Program-made: the position numbers and the translations under genes
Shown: positions 10,142 to 22,628 of the stretch, piece by piece
Position numbering within the stretch: the first letter of the stretch is position 1
Layout: every line of letters begins with the position of its first letter
DNA from: Pholis gunnellus
Taxonomy: Eukaryota; Chordata; Actinopteri; Perciformes; Pholidae
DNA length: 64,000 bases
Direction of reading: 5' to 3'
NCBI GenBank assembly: GCA_910591455.2
Contig: OU342816.1
Span: forward strand, 1,740,589-1,804,588
The notes under the pieces: model-generated
Database searches by the model: none
What the model saw: the letters and a program-made list of their open reading frames with translations, nothing else
What the model was told of the DNA's origin: nothing

Positions 10142-13100
10142 CTACAAGAAGCGAGGAAAGAAAAAGGAAAAGAAAGCACGCGTTACTGTGACAGTATGTT
10201 GTTGCTGCATTATTTCAAATCCTTATCGGGTACATTTCTTTTGGAGATAATGTAGTGAGTGAGATTAATTATCAACCGTAGATGCACAACAAATATCTGG
10301 GCGAGACTTACTGGAAATTATGCTTTTTTTTCACATGAAATGTAAAAAAATAATTCAGGATTTAGAGTTGTAGCTTTTATTTTTCATGTTTAGTTAAAAA
10401 AGGGAAATTTTGCCAATTTTCAATCAGTTTTGGGTGATATGTGCACCACTGCACTGAGTGGTTGTGTTTTTGTCACGCAGTGACAGAAACACACTAACCG
10501 ATGGAGGCAGCAGCTTCCATGTTATGTGAGGTAACATGACTGTTGTTGTCAGTGGAGTGTTGTAGCTTTAAAGGGAGCATAGATGAAAATAACAAATTCA
10601 GATCCTCGACAGGAAAAGGCTGTCTGACAGCAAGGCAAAGCTGGTAAAATATTCTCATTACAGCGTGCACTGAAACTGAGGATTGATGAAGAAATGAACG
10701 CGGCGCAAATTTGGCTTAATCATGTGTCAAAAAGTATCAACATCTCACAAAAAAAAAGTGAGAAACCTGAAATATTTTACTTCAACAAGACGATTTACGC
10801 TTTGCATTTCTTACATACGACTACAAAAACCTCTTTGACTTCCAGTTGAAGTCTAGTTTCACACTTTATTTTCCACGCTGTAGAAAGCTGCATTGTTTGC
10901 AAGATGCAGCTGTGAGTGAGGTTAGCTGGAGGCGAAAGGTGGCGTTGGCTACGTTGAGGTCATGGCGGGAGGCTGTAGCATCGAGCTCTGTGATGTACAG
11001 CTGCACTCTGATCTTCCCTGTACTGCACGGAGCACTACATTGAACACAAAGCACTTTACAGCAATGATGTTGTGACAGGCTGTGTTGGGTAAGAACATAA
11101 AAGAAAGCTTCAGTTTTCCTCTCTTTCTGTCTCTTGAAGTATTTATAGCATCACCTCTCACCGCTCTTAGTCTCTCCATCCTGTTGGATTTCTTCTTTTC
11201 TACTTTTAACTAAAAGCTCACAAACTGAGTGCTCGTCTTCCTGCAGGAACAATATTTACGGTAATAAAGCTTACGCTTGCAAATGTTTTTTCTCTTTTTT
11301 GGCGTTGAAAGTGATCACTGCCCTCTAATTTATGCCGACTGGGTTGTAAAATAACAAGACGTTACAGAAGTTGACGCAAAGCTTTTCACATTAGTGAAAT
11401 GTCTTTTGGGTTCTGATAGTAATTCTCTTTTATCAGAAGTGAAATGTGAAATGCTTTGAAGTGAAAAGTGCCTTGAAGCAGGCCTTCATAGAATGAGACA
11501 CCGCTTTAATTAGTTCTAATTCATAATTATGATTACGATGATCAATTGTTATTGAAAACCACTGAATCAACCATTCATTAAATTAGCCTTTTTATCCTTT
11601 TTTTGGAAGCTTGTAGCAGTTCCTGAGGACGGGGAATTTGAATTGGAGTGAGGTCGTCTTTACTGGCTTATTACTGAAAAGTGTGCCCGGCACACAGGAG
11701 TCAATGGGGGTATAATACATATATTTCTTATTAAATAAGGATCAAGACTATTTGTATGGGAAAAAGGGCCAAACCCACAGTTAACTTACTCTTGAACTAC
11801 TATCTGACACTATTGGAATCTGCCTCAGAAATCCTGTATTGGTTGGTCTCTGCATTATGGTGTGCGACTGCGTATTTGACTCTGTGCTATTGTGCGCCCA
11901 ACTTCTTTGTGTGGGCAAAGACTGCTCACCGTACCCCGGCCCGTAGTTTGTCCTTAATTCTACTTGACGTATTGTAAATTGCCTTCATGAAGCTTGAGAT
12001 GGTTTCCTCTTTGGCTTCGGGACGGGCATCTGATTATCTCTGGGAACTATCAGAACATTCTTCGAAGACCGGCTGCAGCGAACTGCATCCTGTTTTGGGT
12101 GCCCAGTTCTGGCTGCATGCCGAAGGACCTCTTGGGGTTTGTGGTAACACCTTTTATTGTCTGTTTTATGCTGCCACTGACACGCTGACTCCTCATTCTC
12201 TACTCCTAACTGGCCCCCGGCCGGTAGGGGCAGCTATTGATAACACAGCTGATCGTCGCCCCCTCGGCCGCTACTCTGCACCCACACAGTGGAGAGAAAA
12301 CAGTTTCCTCGCTTTTAGTGTTTAGGGTGGTGGATCTGGCTAACAGCTAACAGCTAACGGCGCTACCAGTACACACACTGCTGAGTACGTTGCCGCCACT
12401 CAGTCGCTGCTACGCGGGCAGACAGCTTGGTGAGTTCAGTTTTGTCTTTGGCAAGATTGTATGAAGTGTCTTGTATGATGACTTTAAGACAATTTTCTGC
12501 ATACATCGCCTCTTGTTTTAAAAGTGCATTTTAAACCGTCTTACAGCACATTAGTGTCCAGACGGGAGCTTTGATAATTGTGGGTTGTATTCATTGAATC
12601 ACACGATACAGCAGTGGTCGTTGCAGACACACCTGGCGGACATCTGCACTCTACTGAGTGCACCTTCCTAGTTTAAAATGTAACGACCCATCCCTACTTC
12701 ACAATTACTAATTAACCAGTGAAGGCATTGAACTCAACGTTTTCACTTAACAGCCACAACTGCAGCTCGCAGCGATCCGTTGAACTCGACTAACGAGAGG
12801 TGTGATTATAGTGGTTATTAAATGTGTGGCGCCTTCGTCCCACAATGCACGTGGGTCAGAAAAATGATTTATAACGTCACACATCAAGGCATCCCCGTAG
12901 CTGTGTTAAGAACGTTTCAGGCCGAGTGTCGTTTAGCTGGTTTCAGCACCGCGGACAGCTCCAGAACACGGCTTCATTCACTCTGCAAACTCTCTTTACT
13001 GTTCAACCGCGGCTCACAATCAATACTCCTCACTGTCGACTGTCAGCGTGTGATTCAGATTTCACAGAAGCCAAATGTGAGGAAAGAGGCAGCACTTTTT

Positions 13101-13975
13101 TTTCAGCGTCTTTATTGCACTGCTGACACTATATGTGATGTGTGGAGATGAAAGCGCAAATCACACCTCGTCTGTGCTTCGGATCCTTTTGAATCATGGC
13201 TCGATAAAAATGGTAATACAAACTACTTAATCTACAATTTCCACTGTAATCCTTTCACTTAACTAAATGTTGTTAATGTAAACACCGCAAATAATGACTC
13301 TCAGTAGAACTCCTGCCCCTTGCCACTGCCCACATCTGAAACCGTAGCCCGGCCCCGGCAGTGTTTATGTGCTGGTGAACCTTGCAGAACCTCCCATGTT
13401 TGAGTGTCTGAGGGTTGATAACAGGCTATTACCACAGGTAATGACCCACACACAGCCAATAAACTCTCCCTTAATGAGAACTAGGCCATAAAAAGAAAAG
13501 TCATGCTCCACTCTGCTCCTCTCTTATATTGTGAGTGTGACTTCTAGCCTGGATGAGTAGTTGCCATCTCCTCACAAACAGTATATTTCCTTTTATTTTC
13601 ACTCTCTTAATCTCCCTTTTCATTCACTTCTAAAGTATGTTTTGTCAAGGGAACAAAACAAAGACAGTTGAAGAAGGTCACCGCGATCTTGCTTTTCATC
13701 ATCTTGGTATGGAATGCAAATGAATGAAAAGCACAACAACATATTACCGCTGGCTTTTTAATAAAAAAGGAGTTAGCGCCACAGAACACCAGCTCGATTT
13801 TCAAGCTCCAATGTGCACCGTCTAAGTTGATAAAGATATCTGCAGGGTTGGCGTACTGCAGTGCTGTTGGTTCGTAATCCAGAAAACACTGCACCAACGG
13901 CGTGCGACATACAGAATGTGCTAAAACGTATGATGTGCTGACAGCACTTCCCAAAAATAATCAAAACCTCCTCAC
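10142..13975 (-). other. fstl4 intron, 3.8 kb, inside Ig domain 2
   Basis: This intron contains no clear mobile element. Positions 12200-12420 are GC-richer than their surroundings, with a short gctaaca tandem (12340-12358), and may be an old repeat, but I found no second copy here. Open frames at 11756-12325 and 12822-13151 have no recognisable domain. Confidence 0.65.
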
Positions 13976-14137
13976 CTATGAGAGAGAGCTGTTTGGAGGA
14001 TCTGGGCAGCAGGTCCATGCCATTCTTCAGCCAGAGGAGTTTGGGGTTCGGGATGCCGTCGGCGTGGCAGTGGAGGCTGGCAGACACGCCGGGCTCCTGG
14101 GCCTGCGTCTCTGGATAGACCAGGATCACTGGAGGGA
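13976..14137 (-). CDS. fstl4: fstl4 exon: Ig domain 2, first half
   Basis: The exon has 162 bases: two bases, 53 codons and one base. The split first codon gives valine, then PPVILVYPETQAQEPGVSAS. The first Ig cysteine is in LHCHADG and the core tryptophan in LLWLKNG. It ends SKQLSLI, with G|CA forming alanine across the next junction. The acceptor is gtgcgtccag before TC. A second AG seven bases further in (ctccag) would delete conserved residues and break the frame. The donor is ATA G followed by gtgagg. A (TC)n tract in the transcript lies 38-62 bases upstream of the acceptor. Confidence 0.93.
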
Positions 14138-14174
14138 CTGGACGCACAAACACAAAACAACCAACAACACAAAC

Positions 14175-14205
<31 letters not shown>

Positions 14206-16675
14206 GCGAGTGAAAACCTAATTACACACTGTTTCATGGTAACTCCTGGGGGAATACAGCACAAACACCCACACACGCAGCGGGCATGGAGGAATTTGTC
14301 TCACCCCAGCATGAAATATATATTCTCACATAACAAGAATCCCAGAGCTCTGGGGCTGCTTTATTACGGCTGGAGTCCTGCATGAAATAGATGTTGGACG
14401 TATCTACCACTTAACCACCTCCTCCGGGGAGAAGACCGCAAAACCAACGTGGAGGAATCGAGGGGGGGGATGAAACATGAGGTAATAGTTTACAGGAACA
14501 GGTAAGATGTCGTTTTCTGGTTTTGATGAAGGGCACCTTTAAACACCGGGGCCGGCGCCAAAATCTTCGAAAAGTCCAAAATATGAAAACAAATGTGTGG
14601 ATAACAACTTAGCTTTTCCTTCTTCCCCTCTCCCATTCATCACCTCAAGACGACAGATCAAGAACTTCTTTTTAAAATGCAAAAATGATTATGTCACCGT
14701 AGTAACTATCGTTTATCTGTATCGGCAGAAAAGAATCCATATGGTGCATATAACACCATAGAACAGAACCACACGCTAACAACAGAAGCATGTGTTTTTC
14801 CTTTTAATACAACACGATGATAACCGTCTACTTAGTTTAATGTGGCACTTGGCTTCCTTCCATTCCACCTGATCTCACCTCGTCCTATCTCGCATGGAGA
14901 ACCTTGAATCCCACACAGACATTTAGTAATTGTCCTCTCCTCAGGACCCGAGACTGTCTCCATGACTCCCTTCCCATCACTCTCCCTCCTTAGTTCAAGG
15001 TCTAAAATGCAGCCTTATTTCTTTTTTTAATTAGCATCTCAGAACAAACAAACAACTTAATCATATTGTCACTCTTTAAAGAGATTTAATTGAATACATG
15101 TTTGTCCTCCTTTGCCACCGTGAGACAAAAGTACAAAGACTGGAAGCTGTATCTTTGATTTGTTATGTTCCAGGTAGGAGGGCTTTTAAAATTCTCCCTC
15201 ACTGGATTTTACTTAGAGAGATGCATAGCAATAACCCTCAAGCAGAGGAGAGGACGGCCCTTATCCAGATGATTCATATGAGCAAGACAGTGTGCTTTGA
15301 TAAGTTTAGCCTGCCCAAATCAGTGTGAGTGGAGTTTTCAGATGTCTTTTAGCTTAAGTAGCTTCTCTCCAACTACACAGAATCGAGTGAATGTGCTGCA
15401 TGCACTCAGCCTCATGTATATGCAGCGATGTTGTTTTTCATGGCACATGATTCACTTTGATGCAATGCTTTGACAGCTGTGATCTGCGGCTATGAACAAC
15501 ACAGCTGTGTGGATACTTTCTGCTCGTTTTGACGAGCGACGTCTTCCACCGAAGCACAGCTTCATTACAGAGGAGCATCTACGGTACATATGGAGGAACT
15601 GTAGAACGCTAAAACAAGTGTTAACACAAAATAAATCTGCGACCATTTTGATAATGAGTGTCTTTTCTTCTTTTCTCCATTTATTCTGTGGTTTGTTCTT
15701 ATCTCTCCCTGTTGTTGTAACTACTGTGTTAATTAAACAGCGCTGTATAAAGAATGTTGACTTACTTAAAGACAGCGTTGGGAATCTTTGTTATATCTGT
15801 TGAAATTGTCATTACATCCCAAAAGCAATCAATACATTTAAATGCCTGGCCCCCCCCCAAAAAAAAATCCGGCATACAATAATAAGCCCGCCCAATCATT
15901 TCATTGGGCCCGGATTGAGTTGAATTGTGAGTACTAACAATAGCCGTGTTCGGTGTTTACGTTCTTAACGATCATTTGGGGGGCGTGGCTTCAGAGGGAC
16001 GGTCTGTCAGTGTTGCCAACTTGGAGACGTTTTTACTAGATTTAGCAACGTTTGGAGCTAGTGCTGCTAGCTGCTTTGTTTTTTAAATAGTTGTCAACTC
16101 TGGGCTGGGTTTTTCCGATGGATGATTTAAAAAGATTTGGCGTACTCTTTGTGTACGCTAGAACACGTAGGTAGGAAACAAACACACATAGGATTGATGG
16201 TGAGTATATGTTCTGTCATGGCTAAATGGTTAAAATGTCTGGCTTTTGTGGTTTTTTAGTGGCAGTGATACAGACGCACAATTGGCCAAATCTACTGAAC
16301 AAACACACGTGAAGCCTATGCACCAAATTACTGTGTCTTGTATGGATTTATATGTAACAAGAATCAATCACAGCAACTGTGTTGTTTGCTGTTGTTTGTG
16401 TTTTGTACAGCATACGGATGGGACACAATAGGGGCCCTTCTAAAGAGGCGGTGGGAGTATGCCTGATTAAAAAGCTTGGGAACCACATATGACAACGTTG
16501 CACTCAATAAATCTATGGTATGCTTTTGTTTCCAGACATTTCAATCAGCATAATGTTGGCTTACTGGCCTTGGAGACAGACACAGGCGTTGAGAGTAAGT
16601 AGGTAAACATCTCCTCACAGATAAAACTAAAGCATTTTGTCCACCACTGCAAGTAAGAAACGAGCCACTACTGAC
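14138..16675 (-). other. fstl4 intron, 2.5 kb, between Ig domains
   Basis: This intron contains the (GA)n tract at 14175-14199, close to the Ig2 acceptor, and a C9/A9 tract near 15849-15867. About 15,880-16,230 (with tgttgccaacttggagacg) has the feel of an old dispersed element, but only one copy is present here, so that is a guess. Confidence 0.65.
14175..14199. repeat. (GA)n microsatellite near Ig2 acceptor
   Basis: There are 25 bases of alternating AG. In the minus-strand pre-mRNA this is (UC)n, 38-62 nucleotides upstream of the exon 13976-14137 acceptor. Confidence 0.95.
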
Positions 16676-16796
16676 CATTCACCTGCAGCACATGTGTCTG
16701 ATAGAGGTCCTCGTAGCCGTAGGCATGGCAACTGTAGTTCCCCATGTGGATGGTTGTCACCTTGGTGATGTACAGGGAGCCATCGTCTCCAAAGTC
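16676..16796 (-). CDS. fstl4: fstl4 exon: Ig domain 1, second half
   Basis: The exon has 121 bases: 40 codons plus one base. It starts DFGDDGSLYITKVTT and carries the second Ig cysteine in HMGNYSCHAYGY, completing the Ig fold with the tyrosine-x-cysteine motif. NYS is a potential N-glycosylation site, but it sits next to the structural cysteine. It ends YQTHVLQVN. The acceptor is gtatttcag before GAC and the donor is AAT G followed by gtcagt, less usual than gtragt. Bases about 16797-17060 are purine-rich on the plus strand, giving the pre-mRNA a very long pyrimidine tract before this exon. Confidence 0.93.
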
Positions 16797-19700
16797 CTGA
16801 AATACGGGAAAAGAGACGGAAAGAAGGAAATTAAGTAAAGAAAGAAGAGGCGGGGAGCAAGAACACGTGGTGGAGGGGAGGGAAGAGCGGTGCACGGAAG
16901 AGCCACGGGGAGGGAGGGAGAAATGAAGGTAGAGTGATAGAATACTTAAGGATGCTTGGGAAAAAAAACAGCAAGAGGAGGCGCACAACAGCAGGGAGTG
17001 ATGGGAGGAGACAAGAGAGAAAAAAGAGTGATGTGAAAGGGAAGAGAGACCATGAATCAATGGTTTCCCTGTTGAGCCGAAGCAGGCGTTGGGGAATTTG
17101 ATCCTCCTCTCTCTCCCCTCATCGCGCTGCCTCAGCCTGATAAATGGCAAGGGTTAAAAATATAAAGCCCATTAGGTTGATGAATGGAGCTGGTTGTTGT
17201 TGGTGCAGCATGCGGCAGTCACCGGGGGGGTTCCAGCCACAGCTTAGGGCGGATTAAGGCATTAAATAGTTCGCCGTCCCACCAAGTGGCAGAGCAGATG
17301 TCCCGATGCAGCTCCGTCGTGACACGGAAACCGCGAACGGCCGCTTTCGTTCTGAGGGGCTAGAAGTTAATGTGACCCGACAGAAGGTCGCTCTGTGACG
17401 GGGAAATGTGGAACGACCTTTTTTTTGCGTAAAATGGACGGGGGGGATTTAGGGCAGCCTTTAAAAGTTCCGAATTTACAATTAAGCTGAGGGATACAAC
17501 TACACCAGTGAGGGCAATTAAAAGTGAATTGGGCCATTTGGGCTAAAAAGTATGAGTTTAATATAACTGGCAGGTTATGCAGAATATGCTTTAGTTTAAA
17601 AAAAGCTTGTCTCTTAGTTGAGGTTCCTGTGAGAAAAGGGGAATTCAGCAGGGCCGGCTACTGAACGGAGATTATTCGTATCATCAATCGAGGTGCCCCC
17701 GATTCTAACTTCACATTGCGAGTTGAATCTTCAGACTTTTTGTGAGCTAACTAACTTCAAACCAACGCGGTGCCTCTGTTATTACCCTTACCCTAACAGC
17801 GGTCGGGGTCGGCTTCATGGAGAAAATCAAATCATCACAATGTTTTTGACCAAATAGGTCAAATATCGATATTGCAAACGATATTGTTTGGTTAACTATT
17901 GGTGCTTTCACAGAATATATTTAAATATATGTTCATGAATAATCACCAGTAAAGTGGTCATAATGACTAAGTGGGTAAATAAAGGATCTAAAATAAAACT
18001 CAAATTAGTTCAGAAAATGACATCACTTTACTGTGACGCAGCCCTTCAAACCTGGAAAAGACGACAGTTATGCTATAAATCATGTGGTCGGGTAGCACAT
18101 CCACGCTTTTCAAACCTTTCATCTTCTTCATGCTCATCGGATTTTTGATCGAGGACTCCGTGGTAAATCCAATTGATAAAGCGCAATATTAATATTGTAA
18201 TAATAACAATAATACTCATAACAGATTCATTATTTGATATGATTGTGCATTTGACTGTAGTGTTACTGGCCAGAGGCCACTGATAATATAGTTTTATCTC
18301 ATAATTCTGAACAGGCATGTTGATTAAGAACCAAATTGGGAATTTTGGACAATTTCTATTTGGGGACATCGCTAATATCAAAAAGGCAAATATGAAGATC
18401 GATAGATGAAATTGCCCAAATTTGAATAGTATATAGAAGAGTGAATGCAAATGGGAGATTTTGGTTTGCTGCACAGCTCCTCATAACATAATGTTGTTGC
18501 TTTTTCATTTTGACTGATGAAAATGTGCTGAAGGTCTCAGAGGAAAACTCATGAGAGAAAATGACAGGCTTTTCCTTTCATCCAGGTTAAATGATATGCT
18601 TTTAAAATGTAAAACGAGCAGTGGAAGAATGATACGTGATTGTGGCTTCATTCAAATAAATGAAATTAAAGTCATTCATTGACATTTTGGATTTCAGTTT
18701 CAGCACTTAATCAACGTCTCTTTTGACCTATTCTCAAATAATCATTATTGCCTTTTCATGATAGGAATAATGCCGACGCAATAAACATCAGACTGCAAGT
18801 TAACAGCCACGTTCACTTTGTGTTTACCAAGTGGCACCAATGTACACGCAAATAAAAGTAGCTGTGCAGTAATTGATTTTTTTAATGAAAGAAATAAACA
18901 TAATAACATTTTGTAAAAAAAAAAAATCAATAGCACTCTTTAGATTAACTCTTTGGCTGATGGACGGCAGCAGCTACAGCGTCTGTCTGTAGTGCAGCCT
19001 GAGTCCTTTTGCTCTCAAGCAACCACACACGGAGGAACAGGTCCGAACCCTTCAACACACACACAGTGCTTTGACTTCTTTTGAACGCAGCTCTTACTCA
19101 GAATGAGAGTAAAACAGAAAGGCGATGAAAAACAATACGCTGGAGAGGAAGGTGGGCAGACAGAGATGGACGGAGAGCAAAGACCAGAAAGAGACTACGA
19201 GAGAGCAGACAAATGAGACTGATTGTAGTGGAGGCTCAGCTCTCAGCTTTAAGGGTTACTGTATATGCCAGAAACCACAAAGATTTCCATCACTGTCGAA
19301 GGAAGCTTGTGAAAACAAGCCTGTTTCCGCTCAACACAGTAGAGGAAGATGGTGGACTGAAGGGACTTTGACAGGAGAGCTGGATCCCGTCCCTCCTTCC
19401 ACGCTGACGCCACTTTGATCTGCATTGTTTAAAGTCGACTTGTAGAAAATGTTGGCTGCAAAATAAAATTAAAACAACTTTTCGGCCTTATTTTGCAGAT
19501 TTCTTTGTCCAACAGATAAGGTTTCATAGATTTTTCACAGCAGTAGAGTGCAATGTAAGGTTTAATGAAAAGCTGTCAAATATGCTTTTGAAGGAATTAT
19601 GTATAATTTTTGCTGACTGGTCAACGTCCCTGTTAAATTACCTACATATAGATAAATCATTCATGTGCTATTGATCCTGTGTGTCATATTAGCTTTTATA

Positions 19701-21056
19701 ATATATGCTTAAGAAAAAATTATGAATGCACTTTATACGTATATGGCATTTGCATTAACATCTTTCTTGAATTAAACTTTTAAGCATCCATATGAATGGG
19801 AAACGAAGCACCCACAAGGATATTGGACTTTTACGGTAATTTATTTGACTGTCTACATTCTTATTAGGTAATGTCTTATTTATCTTTTATTTAGACAGGA
19901 ATTAAACTATATTACAAAATCTTGTGTATCAGAGAAAGTTATAATTGGCTAAATTGACCAACTAGACACAACGACTTGATATATACTTTAATCATCCAGG
20001 CGGTAACCTTGGGCTCTGAAAAGTCAATGCTGAAGTGCCTTAAACCTGCATTCTCTCTAATGACCACCAGGGGGCGACTCCTCTGGTTGTATAGAAGTCT
20101 ATGAGAAAATGACTCTACTTCTCTCTTGATTTATTACCTCAGTAAACATTGTAAACATGAGTTTATGGTCTCAATCTCTAGTTTCAAGTCTTCTTCAATA
20201 CAGCATGATGTTCATTTAGTAAATGATGGTCCATTTAGAGTCAAACAGACCATAAAGCAGGGGATGCTTTAGGGCGGGGCTACATGGTGATTGACAGGTT
20301 GCTACCACGGCGTTGCCTGGTCTGGAAGTTGTCTGTGTATGTCTTACAAATTTCACCTTTTCACAGTGTGTTTTCAGCATTCAGTTTTATTGAGCTCCAC
20401 CCTCCCTTGACCTTTTTTGGGTTTCAAGAAACCAAGATGGCGACGGCCAAAATGCTGAACTCAAGGCTATTATATGACAGTACCAATGAGTGACGTCACG
20501 ACTACGTCCGCTTCTTATATACAGTCTACGGATTCATCTTTGATTTGTCTGAAACAGAAAGTCAAGCCCAGTCGGGGCTCCTCTCGTCCTCTTCCACTCG
20601 GATCACTTTGCTCTGTGGAAACTCATTATGCACAGTCAAGGAGCTGAGGGACCTCAGGTAACATCGCCTTTCCTCAAGTCTCCACCTTTACACTTGACAT
20701 TGTTTATCGACTCATCATCACAGCGGACCAAACAGGGCCGCTCATTAACATGCAATTAGCGAATTGTGATCCGGTGGCGGGGAAAGCGAGGCCAGCGCCG
20801 CGCTGTCACCTGGGCAGACGTGTCTTAACAGGAGCCGTACAGTTCATTAAGCAATGAGCGAGCTACAATTCTACGGTGTCATGAAGAGAGCTGGGGAGTA
20901 AAGCTTCTCCTGTAGTCTGATGCCCCATCCCACAAAGATCAGCGTGGACCCGTGTGGACGTCCACGGGGACCAAGATCACCCCGTCACCCCACCGTCACC
21001 AACAGCGGTAAAGTACAGTATCAACCATGGTGAAGAAAACAACCACATGCACTCAC
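16797..21056 (-). other. fstl4 intron, 4.3 kb, inside Ig domain 1
   Basis: This intron contains purine-rich sequence (16797-17060), a perfect 16-base AT palindrome (17915-17930) and family A copy 2 (about 19998-20531). The rest is AT-rich with no recognised feature. Confidence 0.75.
19998..20531 (+). mobile_element. Dispersed repeat family A, longest copy (copy 2)
   Basis: This is a non-coding element of about 530 bases. The segment about 20045-20282 is nearly identical, in reverse complement, to 27891-28127, with about four differences in some 240 bases by direct comparison. It ends in gacgtcacgactacgtccg and cttcttatatacagtctacgg-like sequence, also seen at 52903-52957. It contains ccagggggcgactcctctgg and ccaagatggcgacggc. 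I know this type as a common non-autonomous repeat of percomorph fish, but cannot name the family. The left boundary is uncertain. Confidence 0.85.
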
Positions 21057-21223
21057 GTTGATATCCTCCAGGTCCAAGAAGTTTAGTATGATGCCGTTCC
21101 TCTTCCAGATGATTGGCGGACGCAGCGTCCCCTGGATAGCACAGGTAAGGACGGCACTAAGGCCCACTGTGACTGTGGAGACGCTGATCAACTGGTCCTC
21201 CGCCAGGCTCAGCTGGACTACCT
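21057..21223 (-). CDS. fstl4: fstl4 exon: Ig domain 1, first half
   Basis: The exon has 167 bases: two bases and 55 codons. It encodes VVQLSLAEDQLISVS, then the first Ig cysteine in VLTCAIQG, the core tryptophan in PPIIWKRNG, and the FSTL4-type LNFLDLEDIN. The acceptor is gctctaacag before AG. A second AG two bases further in would break the frame, so the first is chosen. The donor is AAC followed by gtgagt (phase 0). Its length is not a multiple of three, so skipping it would shift the frame. A long pyrimidine-rich tract lies upstream in the transcript (the purine-rich plus strand at about 21245-21370). The exon is flanked by the inverted repeat pair described in the findings. Confidence 0.93.
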
Positions 21224-22340
21224 CTGTTAGAGCGAGAGCATGAAGGGACATGATTTGAGTTGGAGAGAGAGAGAATGGACGGCAGAGAGGCAAATAACGG
21301 ATGATAGTAAGAAGACAAGAAGAATGAAAAGATGGAGAAAGAAGGGGAGGAAAAAGGAAGCAGAGAAAAATCACAAATCAGAACGAGTGTGCTGATGTAG
21401 TGGAACGGTGGCCAAGCTGCGAGCATCCATCTCATTATTAGTGGACCAGGGAGGATAAACAGCTGTCCAGGAGTGAAGGATATTCAGCATGAAAAAGGAC
21501 CACGTGTCAGAGGACACACAGCTAGCCAAATATCATTCCTCTCATTAGGGGAAATTTATGTTCATTGAAATGGCCATCCAATTCAATTCACCTTTACGGC
21601 AAATTAAGAATTATTCTTCAATGGTTCCCCTTGGCGCCATAAACAGCGACTGTCGCCAAGCTGTGTGGCCAAGCACGAAATCTACAGTCACAGTTACAGC
21701 CTGCAAACTTTCTCATCTACGGAACATTTTTCTTATTGTCAGACTAAAATTACATTGTGCTCAATGATTAAACTAGACATAAAATAGTGTTTTTGCAGCA
21801 AATTGTGCTACGCTATATATACAGTATGAGCACTTTATTCTCACTATTATATCTATCCTAAAACCTTGAATTGCGTAACAATACCACCACGTTCTTTTTC
21901 CTATTTTTCTTTTCATTTTCTCTGCTAATGAAAAACACGACAGAATATGCTTAAAATCATTCTTGTTTTTGTTGTATTTTAAAAAAAAGAAATCTAAATC
22001 GTATACAGTTGGGAGAGGAGTATAAACATGTCAACAGTGAGATATAGTGTGAATGTGGAGCTCAGGCACGCCAGCACTGACATGATATACGTCAGTGTGT
22101 GTGTGACCTTGGGTCAATATTGGCCGGGGACAGGATATACTTGGCTCAATAAATGGAGAGACACAGACGCCTGATAGAACTCTAAACGGAGCCATCAACA
22201 CTGAGCACATCTAAAGAGCGCCTTTACTTGATGGATACTTCAGCATTAACTGCCCTTGTTGCATGACTTTTCAGTAATTCAAAGGTACACCATTAAGGAT
22301 CTAATTAAAGCAAGAACAAACTAGAATTACTGTCTCGTGG

Positions 22341-22628
22341 TTTTATGCCTCCGCATCCTGTCCACTTCGTTTATCCTAAAAGGTTGTTTTTTAATGGTCA
22401 TAATTAGCATATGAATCATTGAGTTATGGCCAAAAACGTGTTTTTGCAAGGTCCACCAATTTGAATCCGTTCATCTCGGAGTCTAGATCGACGTTTATGT
22501 CAAATGTGAAAAGATTCCCTCCAATGGTTCCTGAGATATCACGTTCACAACGATGGACCGGACGGATGAAAGTACGAATGGACGAACGGACTGGCAAACA
22601 CGACAGTCGCCTTTGTAGAGGCATAAAA
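22341..22628 (+). mobile_element. Dispersed repeat family B with short terminal inverted repeats
   Basis: The ends ttttatgcctc (22341-22351) and gaggcataaaa (22618-22628) are perfect 11-base inverted repeats. The interior has gagttatggccaaaaacgtg, catctcggagtc, ttccctccaatggttcctga and gatatcacgttcacaa, then a ggacgga-rich tail, a combination widespread in teleost genomes. No coding capacity is seen. The left part matches the element at 33984. Confidence 0.75.

Noticed and set aside
12200..12420. Possible mobile element (GC-rich, gctaaca tandem)
   Set aside because: No second copy, terminal repeats or target duplication found in the window.
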